A DNA stretch of 18,210 nucleotides from Methanosarcina sp. UBA402. Its GTDB lineage: Archaea > Halobacteriota > Methanosarcinia > Methanosarcinales > Methanosarcinaceae. The position numbers were made by a program, and so were the translations under genes. The stretch covers positions 1 to 18,210 of the forward strand of contig DADO01000234.1 in the NCBI GenBank assembly GCA_002509325.1. The letters are read 5' to 3'. Shown piece after piece: positions 6,015 through 13,053 of the stretch (position 1 is its first letter; each line of letters opens with the position of its first letter). The notes below the pieces were generated by a model. It worked only from the letters and a program-made list of their open reading frames with translations. It had not been told where the DNA came from and made no database searches.

Positions 6015-8918
6015 ATGAAAGTTAATATAAGGGTTTGTGGTATGACCTGTGGTCATTGCCAAAAAAGAGTAGCGGATGCCATTTCTTCTCTTGAGGGGGT
6101 AGAGTCCTTTGATGTTAATCTTGAATCCAAAAGCGCGATGGTTAGCTTTGACCCTCAAAAAGTAAGCCTGGATGACATAAAAGCAGCTATTCGGAAGGCA
6201 GGGTACTCGACAGAAAGCTCAACAGAAAGCGAAAGCAAAGCTCAGGAAGAGGTCGTGGCAGAAGTTCCCGACACAACAGAGGTCGAAGGGGCGATCTCAA
6301 AGACAACTTCAAAGACAAAGAGTGTGGAGCCGGCTCTAAATGAATCAAAGGAACCTGAAGAGGCTCCTCAAACCTGCCCCCTGACTGAAACATGCGAACT
6401 GGCAGGAGAAAATGAAGAAGAGGAACCTCGAATCTTAAGCCCGAAAGCCGGGCTAAAAGAAATCACACTTGGTGTCTCCGGCATGACCTGCTCAGCCTGC
6501 GCTGCAAATATCGAGAGAGTATTGAAGAGAAAAGCAGGCGTGGGCTCAGTAGTTGTCAACCTTGAGCTTGGAAGGGCAAAAATTGGTTTTGATCCTTTGC
6601 TTATCTCTTCAGGGGAGATTGAGGAAGCCATAGAATCTATAGGATATAAGGTCGAAAAAGATACCGTAACTCTCAATCTTGAAGGCATGAGCTGCGCCTC
6701 CTGTGCTGTAAATATCGAGAAAGTTCTTAACAAGACCGAGGGCGTAATCTCTGCCTCAGTAAATTTCCCGCTTGAAAAAGCAGTTGTAGAATTCGATTCA
6801 GCCCGGATTTCCGTGAGGGAGATTATTGCTGCAGTTCAGGGAATTGGCTATGGAGCATCAGTCCGGGCTGAGACTGTAGAGTATGAGGACAGAGAGCAGA
6901 TGTCCAGGGAGGCTGAGGTCAGGAAGCAGAGAAATAACCTGATAATTGCTCTTGTTCTAGGAATTCCAATAGGTCTTGGAAACATGAGCATGATGTTTCC
7001 TTTCCTGTCCTTTGTACCTGCTTTCTTTTCCAATCATATCGTGCTTTTTGTACTTTCTACTCTTGTCCTCCTTTTCCCTGGTAGACAATTTTTTGTCGGG
7101 ACTATCAAGGGCTTCAAGTACGGTGTAACTGATATGAACTTGCTGGTTGCAGCAGGTACAGGGTCAGCCTACCTTATCAGTGCGGCAGCAACATTTCTTG
7201 ATCTTGGTCCCGGATATAACAGCCTTTATTATGACACTGTAGCTTTCCTGATTATTTTTATTGTCCTTGGCAGATACCTCGAAGCAAGGGCAAGAGGCCA
7301 GACCTCTGAAGCAATTAGAAAACTGATGGGCCTCAGGGCAAAGACTTCCAGAATCCTTGTAAATGGCATTGAAAAAGAAGTTCCTGTCGAGGAAGTGGTG
7401 GTTGGCGACATTGTTGTTGTCCGGCCAGGAGAAAAGATTCCTGTTGATGGAATTGTAGTTGAAGGGCGTTCTGCAGTAGACGAGTCCATGCTCACAGGAG
7501 AAAGTATCCCGGTGGAGAAAGGTCCGGGAGATATCATAATAGGAGCTACCCTTAACAGAACCGGATCTTTCAATTTCCGGGCTACAAAAGTCGGGGCTGA
7601 CACTGCCCTTGCCCAGATAATCAGGCTTGTGGAAACTGCCCAGACCACAAAAGCTCCCATCCAGAGGGTTGCCGACGTCTTTGCCGGAAACTTCATAGTA
7701 GCCGTGCATATTATTGCGCTTCTGGCTTTCTTCTTCTGGTTTTTCATAGGTTACTGGCGCTACGGGGTAGGAGAATCCGCAGCTCTCGGAGGAATCAGCC
7801 CATTCCTTTTTTCCCTGCTTATCGCCATTACCGTCCTTGTAATCTCATGTCCGTGTGCAGTCGGACTTGCAACTCCTGCTGCTATTATGGTCGGCACAGG
7901 CAAAGGTGCAGAAAATGGGGTCCTTATAAAAGGCGGGGAAGCCCTTGAAAGAGCACATAAACTCGACATTATCGTTTTTGACAAAACAGGTACTCTTACA
8001 GAAGGCACTCCAAAACTCACAGATGTACTTGCAGCGGGGGGTCATGAGGAAAAAGAGGTGCTTCTTATTGCAACAACGGCTGAGCGAGGATCAGAGCATC
8101 CTCTTGGGGAAGCTATAATAAAAGAAGCTGAAGAGAGGGGGATTAGCCCTGAAAAAGCCGAGAATTTCAGCTCCATTCCTGGAAAAGGAGTGGAAGCTTA
8201 TTTCGAAGAAAAAAAGATTTTGCTTGGCACACGCAAACTTATGGAAGAAAACGGAATTTCCTTTAAAGAATTGGAAACTGAAATGCGAGCCTTTGAAGAA
8301 AACGGAAAGACTGCAATGCTTGTAGCCTTTGAAAAAGAAACCATAGGCCTTGTTGCAGTTGCCGATACCCTTAAGGAAAACTCCAGGGAGGCGATTGAGA
8401 CTCTTAAGAAAATGGGTATAGAAGTAGCCATGATCACAGGAGATAATGCTGTAACAGCCAGTGCAATAGCAAGAAAAGTCGGGATTTCCAGAGTGCTTGC
8501 CGAGGTGCTTCCTGAAGATAAAGCAAATGAAATTAAGAAGCTTCAGGAAGAGGGCAAACTTGTCGGAATGGTGGGTGACGGCATTAATGACGCTCCTGCA
8601 TTGATTCAGTCCGATGTGGGAATTGCAATGGGAGCAGGTACGGATGTGGCAATGGAATCCGCAAAAATCGTGCTTATAAAAAATGATCCGAGAGACGTGG
8701 TCGTAGCCCTTAAGCTCAGCAGGCTTACCATAAATAAGATCAAGCAAAACCTGATCTGGGCTTTTGGGTACAATACTATAGGTATTCCTATCGCAGCCGG
8801 AATTCTTTACCCCTTCTTTAACAGGATCCTGATAACGCCTGAACTTGCTGCCGCCTTTATGGCACTAAGTTCGGTATCGGTAACTACCAATTCCCTGCTA
8901 ATGAAAAAGCAAGCTTAG
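6015..8918 (+). CDS. copA: Copper-exporting P1B-type ATPase with three HMA domains
   Basis: The 967-residue membrane protein has three N-terminal HMA domains with loops GMTCGHC (9-15), GMTCSAC (156-162) and GMSCASC (224-230). HMA1 is separated from HMA2 by an acidic linker of about 80 residues that contains its own C-P-L-T-E-T-C pair. The core has eight expected transmembrane helices, TGES (494-497), the ion-binding CPC (612-614), the phosphorylation motif DKTGT (656-660), SEHPLG (from 693) and GDGIND (854-859). YN in helix 7 and M-x-x-S-S in helix 8 are those of Cu(I) pumps (P1B-1). It should export Cu(I), possibly Ag(I), at the cost of ATP. ATG 6015 is supported by the HMA1 N terminus; GGATAGGCGG lies upstream. 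Partner chaperones are encoded at 3026 and 3315. Confidence 0.95.
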   Translation: MKVNIRVCGMTCGHCQKRVADAISSLEGVESFDVNLESKSAMVSFDPQKVSLDDIKAAIRKAGYSTESSTESESKAQEEVVAEVPDTTEVEGAISKTTSKTKSVEPALNESKEPEEAPQTCPLTETCELAGENEEEEPRILSPKAGLKEITLGVSGMTCSACAANIERVLKRKAGVGSVVVNLELGRAKIGFDPLLISSGEIEEAIESIGYKVEKDTVTLNLEGMSCASCAVNIEKVLNKTEGVISASVNFPLEKAVVEFDSARISVREIIAAVQGIGYGASVRAETVEYEDREQMSREAEVRKQRNNLIIALVLGIPIGLGNMSMMFPFLSFVPAFFSNHIVLFVLSTLVLLFPGRQFFVGTIKGFKYGVTDMNLLVAAGTGSAYLISAAATFLDLGPGYNSLYYDTVAFLIIFIVLGRYLEARARGQTSEAIRKLMGLRAKTSRILVNGIEKEVPVEEVVVGDIVVVRPGEKIPVDGIVVEGRSAVDESMLTGESIPVEKGPGDIIIGATLNRTGSFNFRATKVGADTALAQIIRLVETAQTTKAPIQRVADVFAGNFIVAVHIIALLAFFFWFFIGYWRYGVGESAALGGISPFLFSLLIAITVLVISCPCAVGLATPAAIMVGTGKGAENGVLIKGGEALERAHKLDIIVFDKTGTLTEGTPKLTDVLAAGGHEEKEVLLIATTAERGSEHPLGEAIIKEAEERGISPEKAENFSSIPGKGVEAYFEEKKILLGTRKLMEENGISFKELETEMRAFEENGKTAMLVAFEKETIGLVAVADTLKENSREAIETLKKMGIEVAMITGDNAVTASAIARKVGISRVLAEVLPEDKANEIKKLQEEGKLVGMVGDGINDAPALIQSDVGIAMGAGTDVAMESAKIVLIKNDPRDVVVALKLSRLTINKIKQNLIWAFGYNTIGIPIAAGILYPFFNRILITPELAAAFMALSSVSVTTNSLLMKKQA

Positions 8919-8973
8919 ATAAATCGGGCAGGTCAGGGATGAAAATTATTAACAAAAGAGAATTGATTAGAAT

Positions 8974-9103
8974 AGTTAAATAGAGAGCTAAACAGGAAAG
9001 TTATAGAGAGACAGAAAAGTTAAATAGAGAGCTAAACAGGAAAGTTATAGAGAGACAGAAAAGTTAAATAGAGAGTTAAATAGAAAATTAAATAGGAGAG
9101 TTG
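8974..9103 (+). repeat. 44-bp tandem repeat, about 2.5 copies
   Basis: Two identical 44-bp units (8974-9017 and 9018-9061) begin AGTTAAATAGAGAGCTAAAC. A third, diverging partial copy (9062 to about 9103) runs into the ribosome binding site of the next gene. Inside the unit the smaller motif TTAAATAGA recurs. The array fills most of the spacer between copA and the small membrane protein gene. Its period is not that of a CRISPR and there are no unique spacers. Confidence 0.75.
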
Positions 9104-9104
9104 T

Positions 9105-9368
9105 ATGGTAAAATTTGGATCTACGGAAAACAGATCAAGAATAGTGTTTCTGTTAAGTCTTGTCACCTCGATAGTGCTTATTATCCTTTTTCTTTCCGGG
9201 TCTCTTTTAACCAACATGTCAAGAGGAGAAATAGCCTACACTCAGGTAGATATGGCTGCGGGTTCGATTTTCGTTTTTGTAATTACCATGATAATCTCGC
9301 TGTCGCTCTGGCCCAGAGCTGCAGACTGGCTTGAAAACAGGGAAAATGACGATAAAATTCCAGAGTAA
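9105..9368 (+). CDS. Small two-helix membrane protein, unknown function
   Basis: The 87-residue protein has two hydrophobic segments at about 12-35 and 51-69, joined by a short loop, and a charged C-terminal tail ending DDKIPE. ATG 9105 follows a GGAG at 9095-9098. I recognise no family or catalytic motif. It sits 186 bases after copA in the same direction, beyond the 44-bp repeats, so co-transcription is possible but not evident. The rubrerythrin gene converges on it with 61 bases between the stops. Confidence 0.7.
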   Translation: MVKFGSTENRSRIVFLLSLVTSIVLIILFLSGSLLTNMSRGEIAYTQVDMAAGSIFVFVITMIISLSLWPRAADWLENRENDDKIPE

Positions 9369-9429
9369 TCTTTCTTGCAGTCGGGTTCAGAGCAGTCTCA
9401 GGGTATTTTCATAAGCACCTTTCAAGCAC

Positions 9430-9978
9430 TCATTTAAACTCAGTAAATTGGTCTTTTAATGCACCACATACGGGACATCTATCAGGCGCTTCCCCTTCGA
9501 GGGTATATCCACATACTTCACAAACCTGGATAGGACCTAGCTCAACGTCTTTTCCTGAATTTACCGACTCCATTGCTCTTTCAAAAAGCTGTTTGTGCAG
9601 TTTCTCACTTGCATATGACCACTCAAAACTTCTCTGTGCGCCTTTTTCTCCCTGGAATTTTGCTACTTCTATGTAGACAGGATACATTTCCTCAATTTCA
9701 AAGGTCTCGCCTGCAATAGCCAGTTTAAGGTTTTTCCTGGAATCGCCAGGGCCAAAAGTTGCCATGCTATTTGAGACAAATCCCCCATCAAGATGTCTTA
9801 ACTCCCGGTAATGGTCTCCTGCATGTACATATTCAGCGTGGGCAATTGCGCGAAATAAGCGGGCTACGTTACCATATTTTTCTTTTTCAGCCTGGTTTCC
9901 AAAATGTAAATACCTCATATGCGCCTGGCTCTCCCCCCCAAACGCATTGATAAGATGCTGTTCTGTCATCTTCTTCAT
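9430..9978 (-). CDS. Rubrerythrin (non-heme diiron peroxidase)
   Basis: The 182-residue protein has a four-helix ferritin-like domain and a C-terminal rubredoxin-like domain. Candidate diiron ligands are E16 (GGESQAHMRY), E49 and H52 (HAEYVH), E91 and E94 (GETFEIEEMYP), and E125 and H128 (SEKLH). The rubredoxin iron site is C153-x2-C156 and C168-x2-C171. Rubrerythrins reduce hydrogen peroxide to water in anaerobes using electrons from rubredoxin or related carriers. The start ATG 9978 follows GAGG by about seven bases. An ATATAAAT TATA-like box lies about 35 bases upstream. It is likely transcribed on its own. Confidence 0.93.
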   Translation of the reverse strand: MKKMTEQHLINAFGGESQAHMRYLHFGNQAEKEKYGNVARLFRAIAHAEYVHAGDHYRELRHLDGGFVSNSMATFGPGDSRKNLKLAIAGETFEIEEMYPVYIEVAKFQGEKGAQRSFEWSYASEKLHKQLFERAMESVNSGKDVELGPIQVCEVCGYTLEGEAPDRCPVCGALKDQFTEFK

Positions 9979-10003
9979 TCAAAAACCTCTTTTCTAAAAG
10001 GAT

Positions 10004-10014
10004 TTGATTTATAT
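10004..10014 (-). promoter_or_regulatory. TATA-like box of the rubrerythrin gene
   Basis: On the minus strand the sequence reads ACATATAAATC, about 30 bases before the ATG, a spacing expected for an archaeal TATA box with a short leader that still includes the GAGG ribosome binding site. Confidence 0.4.
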
Positions 10015-10099
10015 GTTCAGGACATAAACAGTAAAAATAAAAAAGAATAAATGTATTATGTTACTGATTTTCTGGTTCCACTTCATTATTTCGGTTACG

Positions 10100-10399
10100 T
10101 TATCCAATCTTTACATCCACGGCTTTTTCTAAAGGCTCCTGATAAGGTACTGTAACTTTAAGTACACCATTTGAGTACTTAGCTACCGCTTTTTCCGGGA
10201 CTACTGGGCAGCAGATTGCGTAGCTGTCCGCATATTCAACCCCTTCCTTTGTGGCTCTTACATAAAAGCCGTCCTCGGCGATCTTAAAAGAAATATCTTT
10301 TTTTTCCACTCCAGGAAGGATTACCTCTATTTCAAGATTTTCGTATTTGTCGTCAGGATATGCACATATAGTTGGTGAAACTTTTAAAGTGTCTGCCAT
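10100..10399 (-). CDS. Small heat-shock protein, Hsp20/alpha-crystallin family
   Basis: From ATG 10399 the protein has 99 residues and is almost only an alpha-crystallin domain. ILPGVEKKDISFKIAEDGFYVRA is the typical first half and YSNGVLKVTVP the family signature. The N-terminal arm is very short compared with most Hsp20 proteins, and the C-terminal tail lacks a clear I-x-I motif, which could limit assembly into large oligomers. Such proteins hold unfolding clients in an ATP-independent way. An in-frame ATG at 10426 would add nine residues, but a GGGGGT lies between it and ATG 10399, six bases upstream, which decides for the shorter form. A TATA-rich promoter is seen at about 10431-10445. 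Confidence 0.85.
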   Translation of the reverse strand: MADTLKVSPTICAYPDDKYENLEIEVILPGVEKKDISFKIAEDGFYVRATKEGVEYADSYAICCPVVPEKAVAKYSNGVLKVTVPYQEPLEKAVDVKIG

Positions 10400-10430
10400 A
10401 AAATTACCCCCAATTAGCATCACCAATTAA

Positions 10431-10445
10431 TATATTTATATATTT
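10431..10445 (-). promoter_or_regulatory. TATA-rich promoter of the Hsp20 gene
   Basis: The minus strand reads a run of alternating T and A (AATATATAAATATAT) some 32-46 bases before the ATG, which fits an archaeal TATA box. No other element is evident. Confidence 0.4.
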
Positions 10446-10902
10446 TCTTTCGGATAAGTAATCTGTTAACGTTAAAATGACTACTTAAGTGATTTATTTA
10501 TTTTAATTTGTCTTGATATATCTCTGTTCATCTCGGTTGATCTAGGTTTATATTTACAGATTAATTTTATTTCAATTCTATTGGAAAAGTAATAAAATAC
10601 GGGTTTCTTATATAGAAAAACAGCTACATAAAGACAGATCATACAAAAAAATATCACACAAAAACAGGTAATGTAGTTACTCTCTCACATAGGGAACTTT
10701 TAATACACCCATGGAGATCATATCAATTAATTATTTTCATGTAAGTAATTTATGTAAATACTTCATGTAATTTATGTAAGTATTTCATGTAATTTATGTA
10801 AATACTTCATGTAATTTATGTAGTATTATCATGTAATTTCTTCATGTAAGTTATACATGTAAGTTTTTTCAAGATTTATAAATCAAAAGCGAGTGTTTGT
10901 AC
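10446..10902. other. AT-rich divergent spacer
   Basis: No gene is seen. The spacer separates the Hsp20 gene (minus strand) from the phasin-like gene (plus strand). The first 290 bases are plain AT-rich sequence; the last 130 hold the CATGTAA repeat array listed separately. Confidence 0.5.
10738..10863 (+). repeat. 22-bp-period array of CATGTAATTTATGTAA units
   Basis: CATGTAA recurs at 10739, 10764, 10786, 10808, 10830, 10843 and 10856. The central copies are 22 bp apart and share CATGTAATTTATGTA followed by an AAGTATTTC-like tail. Within each unit ATGTAA appears twice, 11 bp apart, so matching faces repeat every helical turn. The array ends about 40 bases before the phasin-like gene, where it could bind a regulator or architectural protein. 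It has no unique spacers and so is not a CRISPR. Confidence 0.7.
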
Positions 10903-11229
10903 ATGAGAGAATCCGTTAGAAAACTCGGACTTATAGGAGCCGGTCTCTGGGCAATAACCGAAGATAAGGTAAATGACCTTGTAAAGGATCTTGTTGATAA
11001 AGGAGACATCAGTAGGGAAGAAGGTAAAAAAGTTATCCAGGATATGCTAGAAGAAAGAAAAAAACAGAAGATTGATCTTGAAAAGAAAATCTCTGAGAAG
11101 ATTCAGGAATCTATCTCGAAAACCGAGCTCTTTACTAAAAAAGATATGAATGAACTTGAGTCCAGAATTGAGTCACTGGAAGAGGAAATTCAGAGGGTGA
11201 AAAACAAAGAGAAAATGTTTTTTAAGTGA
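10903..11229 (+). CDS. Phasin-like coiled-coil protein
   Basis: The protein (108 residues from ATG 10903) starts with a short hydrophobic stretch LGLIGAGLWAITEDKVNDLV and continues as a long charged helix, about residues 40-105, with clear heptad spacing. This is the pattern of the small phasin / polyhydroxyalkanoate-granule-associated-like proteins (COG3937 type), whose role in archaea is not known. An in-frame TTG at 10897 would add two residues. The ribosome binding site is weak. The gene ends inside a stem-loop and meets the lipoprotein gene tail to tail. Confidence 0.6.
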   Translation: MRESVRKLGLIGAGLWAITEDKVNDLVKDLVDKGDISREEGKKVIQDMLEERKKQKIDLEKKISEKIQESISKTELFTKKDMNELESRIESLEEEIQRVKNKEKMFFK

Positions 11230-11256
11230 AAACTATTTTTTAGCCGGTTTTCACTT
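11224..11256. terminator. Stem-loop over the phasin-like stop codon
   Basis: AAGTGAAAAC (11224-11233) pairs perfectly with GTTTTCACTT (11247-11256) across a 13-base loop. The TGA stop of the phasin-like gene (11227-11229) lies in the left arm. The hairpin sits between two convergent genes and is followed by T-rich sequence on the plus strand, so it could terminate transcripts from both sides. Confidence 0.55.
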
Positions 11257-11270
11257 CATTTCTTTACATT

Positions 11271-11537
11271 TCACAGTTCTTCAATTACTATCTCTTCTTC
11301 AAGGTTTGCATTTTCAAGCAAGCTCTCGAGTTCTTCCATTTCAGAATTAAGCTCCTGAATTTCAGCCTGCACTAATCCGATGTCCAGATCTTCAGTTGGG
11401 GATCCATTCTCTGCCTCGATGGAATTTGGACCTGCCCTTGATTTTTCAATTTCATGTGTATCGTTTCCGACACAGCCGGATCCTGCAAGCAAGACAATTA
11501 AAGCTGACAGTACGAGCAGGTGAGCGAATTTAACCAT
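11271..11537 (-). CDS. Small secreted lipoprotein with acidic coiled coil
   Basis: From ATG 11537 the protein has 88 residues. A signal peptide (VKFAHLLVLSALIVLL) ends in a lipobox-like AGSGC with Cys22 as the likely lipid attachment site. The mature part is a linker rich in Gly, Ser and Asn followed by a strongly acidic helix (about 52-88) that looks like a coiled coil. No family is recognised. A strong GAGGAGG six bases before ATG 11537 decides the start over TTG 11552. It lies downstream of the secreted QQEK-repeat protein on the same strand, about 217 bases away, and both are extracytoplasmic coiled-coil proteins, so they may act at the cell surface together. Confidence 0.65.
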   Translation of the reverse strand: MVKFAHLLVLSALIVLLAGSGCVGNDTHEIEKSRAGPNSIEAENGSPTEDLDIGLVQAEIQELNSEMEELESLLENANLEEEIVIEEL

Positions 11538-11616
11538 TTTCTGCCTCCTCAATTATTTAATTATACTTAAGTAGTTTATTCAAATCTCATCCCCTTTTAG
11601 CTATTATTTTCCCTTT

Positions 11617-11648
11617 TAATGAACCTTCGTTCTAATGAACCTTCGTTC
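11617..11648. repeat. 16-bp perfect tandem duplication
   Basis: TAATGAACCTTCGTTC occurs twice in direct succession. It lies in the spacer between the lipoprotein gene and the QQEK protein gene, upstream of the lipoprotein gene. Each unit contains the partial inverted repeat GAAC...GTTC, so it may be a doubled protein-binding site. Confidence 0.6.
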
Positions 11649-11697
11649 TATTGCTGGGAGGGATACTTACAATCTCTTAACTTTAAATTGTATCTGT

Positions 11698-11750
11698 TAT
11701 ATTTTCAGTACTGTTAACTGCAATTTTTATTTTCAGTACGATAGACTGCA
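11698..11750. repeat. 28-bp imperfect direct repeat
   Basis: TATTTTCAGTAC followed by a variable part and CTGCA occurs at 11700 and again 28 bp later, ending near the stop of the QQEK-repeat gene. It could be part of the 3' region of that transcript. No function is evident. Confidence 0.45.
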
Positions 11751-11754
11751 GTTC

Positions 11755-12837
11755 TCAGGCTGCTTTTGACTTAAACTCCGTTATGTTACTGGCTTCAGTG
11801 CCGTTATATTTTTCAGTTTCCTGGCTCTTTAACTCGCCGAAAATTTCTCTGAGTTCCTTATTTGCTTTGCTAATATCATTGAGAGACTGACGAAGATAAT
11901 TATTAGCCTTTTGCACGTCTTCCCGAGTGACGTTTTGATTATTGTAGATGGAATCTGCCGCTTCTCTCTTTTCCTGCGCGGATTTAATATAGGAAGTATA
12001 ACTGGCAAGTTTGGTCTCAAGCTCAGCCGTGTTAATGCCGGTTTCTTTCAGGTTCTCGACTTTTACCCCAAGCATCTCAGAGAGATTTTCGGATTTTTCA
12101 AGAAATTCTCCCATTTTCTCACTGACAGTTTCCCCTGCGCTTGCAAGACTGGTTTTCTCGGCATTATTCCATACTCCGCGTACGGAGCTGACCATGACCA
12201 CAAGCTCTTCCTGGCTTGATGCACTTAAAATTTTTGTCTTTTCAACTTCAAGCAGTTTGATCTTTTCATCTAAGGCAATAATTCTATCTTTTGTTCCGTT
12301 CCCATTTGAATGTGCTATGTTGCTCTTTACATTTGAAAGATGAGCTACCATGTAATTAATACTTGAATTAAGGTAGAGTTTTGTGGCATTTAGAGCCTCT
12401 TCAGAATTAGGGTCAAGTTCTCCTGCCCTAATACGATTCCGAATCTTAAGAAAATCTCCTTTTGCTTCCCTGTATTCTTGCTTATGAGACTTGAGTTCTT
12501 CCTCTAATTGTTTTTTTTCCTGTTTATATTCGGAGATTTCGCTCCGATTTTTTACGCTGAGATTCTTCTCCTGTTGTTTCTCCTGTTGTTTCTCCTGTTG
12601 TTTCTCCTGTTGTTTCTCCTGTTGTTTCGAATTGGATCCAATATCGCTGACCTCGCCCGTATTGTCAGTCTCATTCTTGTATGAATTGCGGGCACCTTCA
12701 CGCATATCCTGATTTTGGTTGCCGTTTCCATGTTCAGAAGAGTCTTTGGCAGCGAAGGAGCCCCCTGGTAGCAAACTCAGCAATGTTAGTATGACAGTAA
12801 AACAAGCCAGATATCGGACAACTCTTGATTTTTTCAT
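11755..12837 (-). CDS. Secreted coiled-coil protein with QQEK repeat
   Basis: The 360-residue protein starts with a signal peptide (MKKSRVVRYL..., likely cleavage after SFA at about 29). An N/Q/G-rich linker follows, then five QQEK units (about 71-90), then long helical, Glu/Lys-rich segments with coiled-coil character to the C terminus. Several N-x-S/T sites suit glycosylation outside the cell. No enzyme motif or known family is recognised. ATG 12837 follows GGGAGG by seven bases. The gene is divergent from a membrane-anchored winged-helix regulator, which may control it, and a small lipoprotein of similar character lies downstream. Confidence 0.7.
   Translation of the reverse strand: MKKSRVVRYLACFTVILTLLSLLPGGSFAAKDSSEHGNGNQNQDMREGARNSYKNETDNTGEVSDIGSNSKQQEKQQEKQQEKQQEKQQEKNLSVKNRSEISEYKQEKKQLEEELKSHKQEYREAKGDFLKIRNRIRAGELDPNSEEALNATKLYLNSSINYMVAHLSNVKSNIAHSNGNGTKDRIIALDEKIKLLEVEKTKILSASSQEELVVMVSSVRGVWNNAEKTSLASAGETVSEKMGEFLEKSENLSEMLGVKVENLKETGINTAELETKLASYTSYIKSAQEKREAADSIYNNQNVTREDVQKANNYLRQSLNDISKANKELREIFGELKSQETEKYNGTEASNITEFKSKAA
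12569..12628. repeat. Five perfect 12-bp repeats coding QQEK
   Basis: TCCTGTTGTTTC (plus strand) occurs five times without change from 12569 to 12628, in frame with the secreted coiled-coil gene. Perfect identity at every third base shows recent expansion by slippage or recombination. Copy-number change would lengthen or shorten the linker by four residues without a frameshift. Confidence 0.9.
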
Positions 12838-12941
12838 CTGACTGCCTCCCTTTATAAGTTATTACACTGTTATATGAGTCAAGGTAAATATAAGCATTCT
12901 TTTTGGAATTAGCTCCATTAACAGATAGATATAGAATTTTA

Positions 12942-12978
12942 AGCTTTATAAAGCTCCTATTCCCTTGATAAAGCTTTA
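12942..12978. promoter_or_regulatory. Two related palindromes in a divergent promoter
   Basis: AGCTTTATAAAGCT (12942-12955) and TAAAGCTTTA (12969-12978) are both perfect palindromes that share the AAGCTTTA / TAAAGCTT core. Their centres are about 25 bp apart. They lie between the secreted QQEK-repeat gene (minus) and the membrane-anchored winged-helix regulator gene (plus), where operators of that regulator would be expected. The symmetry is seen; the binding partner is inferred. Confidence 0.5.
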
Positions 12979-13024
12979 ATATGCAGTTATTTTCTTTGCG
13001 ATTCTCTATCAAGAAAGGTAAAAG

Positions 13025-13033
13025 ATTTATATC
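13025..13033 (+). promoter_or_regulatory. TATA box for a probably leaderless regulator mRNA
   Basis: ATTTATATC is centred about 26 bases before the GTG at 13054, where no Shine-Dalgarno sequence is visible. That distance equals the usual TATA-to-start-site spacing in archaea, so transcription may begin at or next to the start codon. Confidence 0.4.
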
Positions 13034-13053
13034 AAAAAATCATTTGACACTGC

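Noticed and set aside
7164..8747. Long minus-strand open frames opposite copA (for example 7164-7709 and 8091-8747)
   Set aside because: They lie fully inside a gene with every motif of a copper P-type ATPase; their translations look like shadow frames and no ribosome binding site or family pattern is seen.
9101..9334. Plus-strand 77-codon frame overlapping the small membrane protein
   Set aside because: The frame at 9105 has the ribosome binding site at a proper distance and a sensible two-helix translation; the other is a shadow.
12491..12712. Plus-strand Ser/Cys/Phe-rich frame opposite the QQEK repeat
   Set aside because: The repetitive composition is the complement of the QQEK-coding repeat; there is no independent evidence for a gene.
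12734..13012. Minus-strand 92-codon frame overlapping the start of the QQEK-repeat gene
   Set aside because: It overlaps the signal peptide region of the real gene and covers the promoter spacer with its palindromes; the translation has no recognisable feature.
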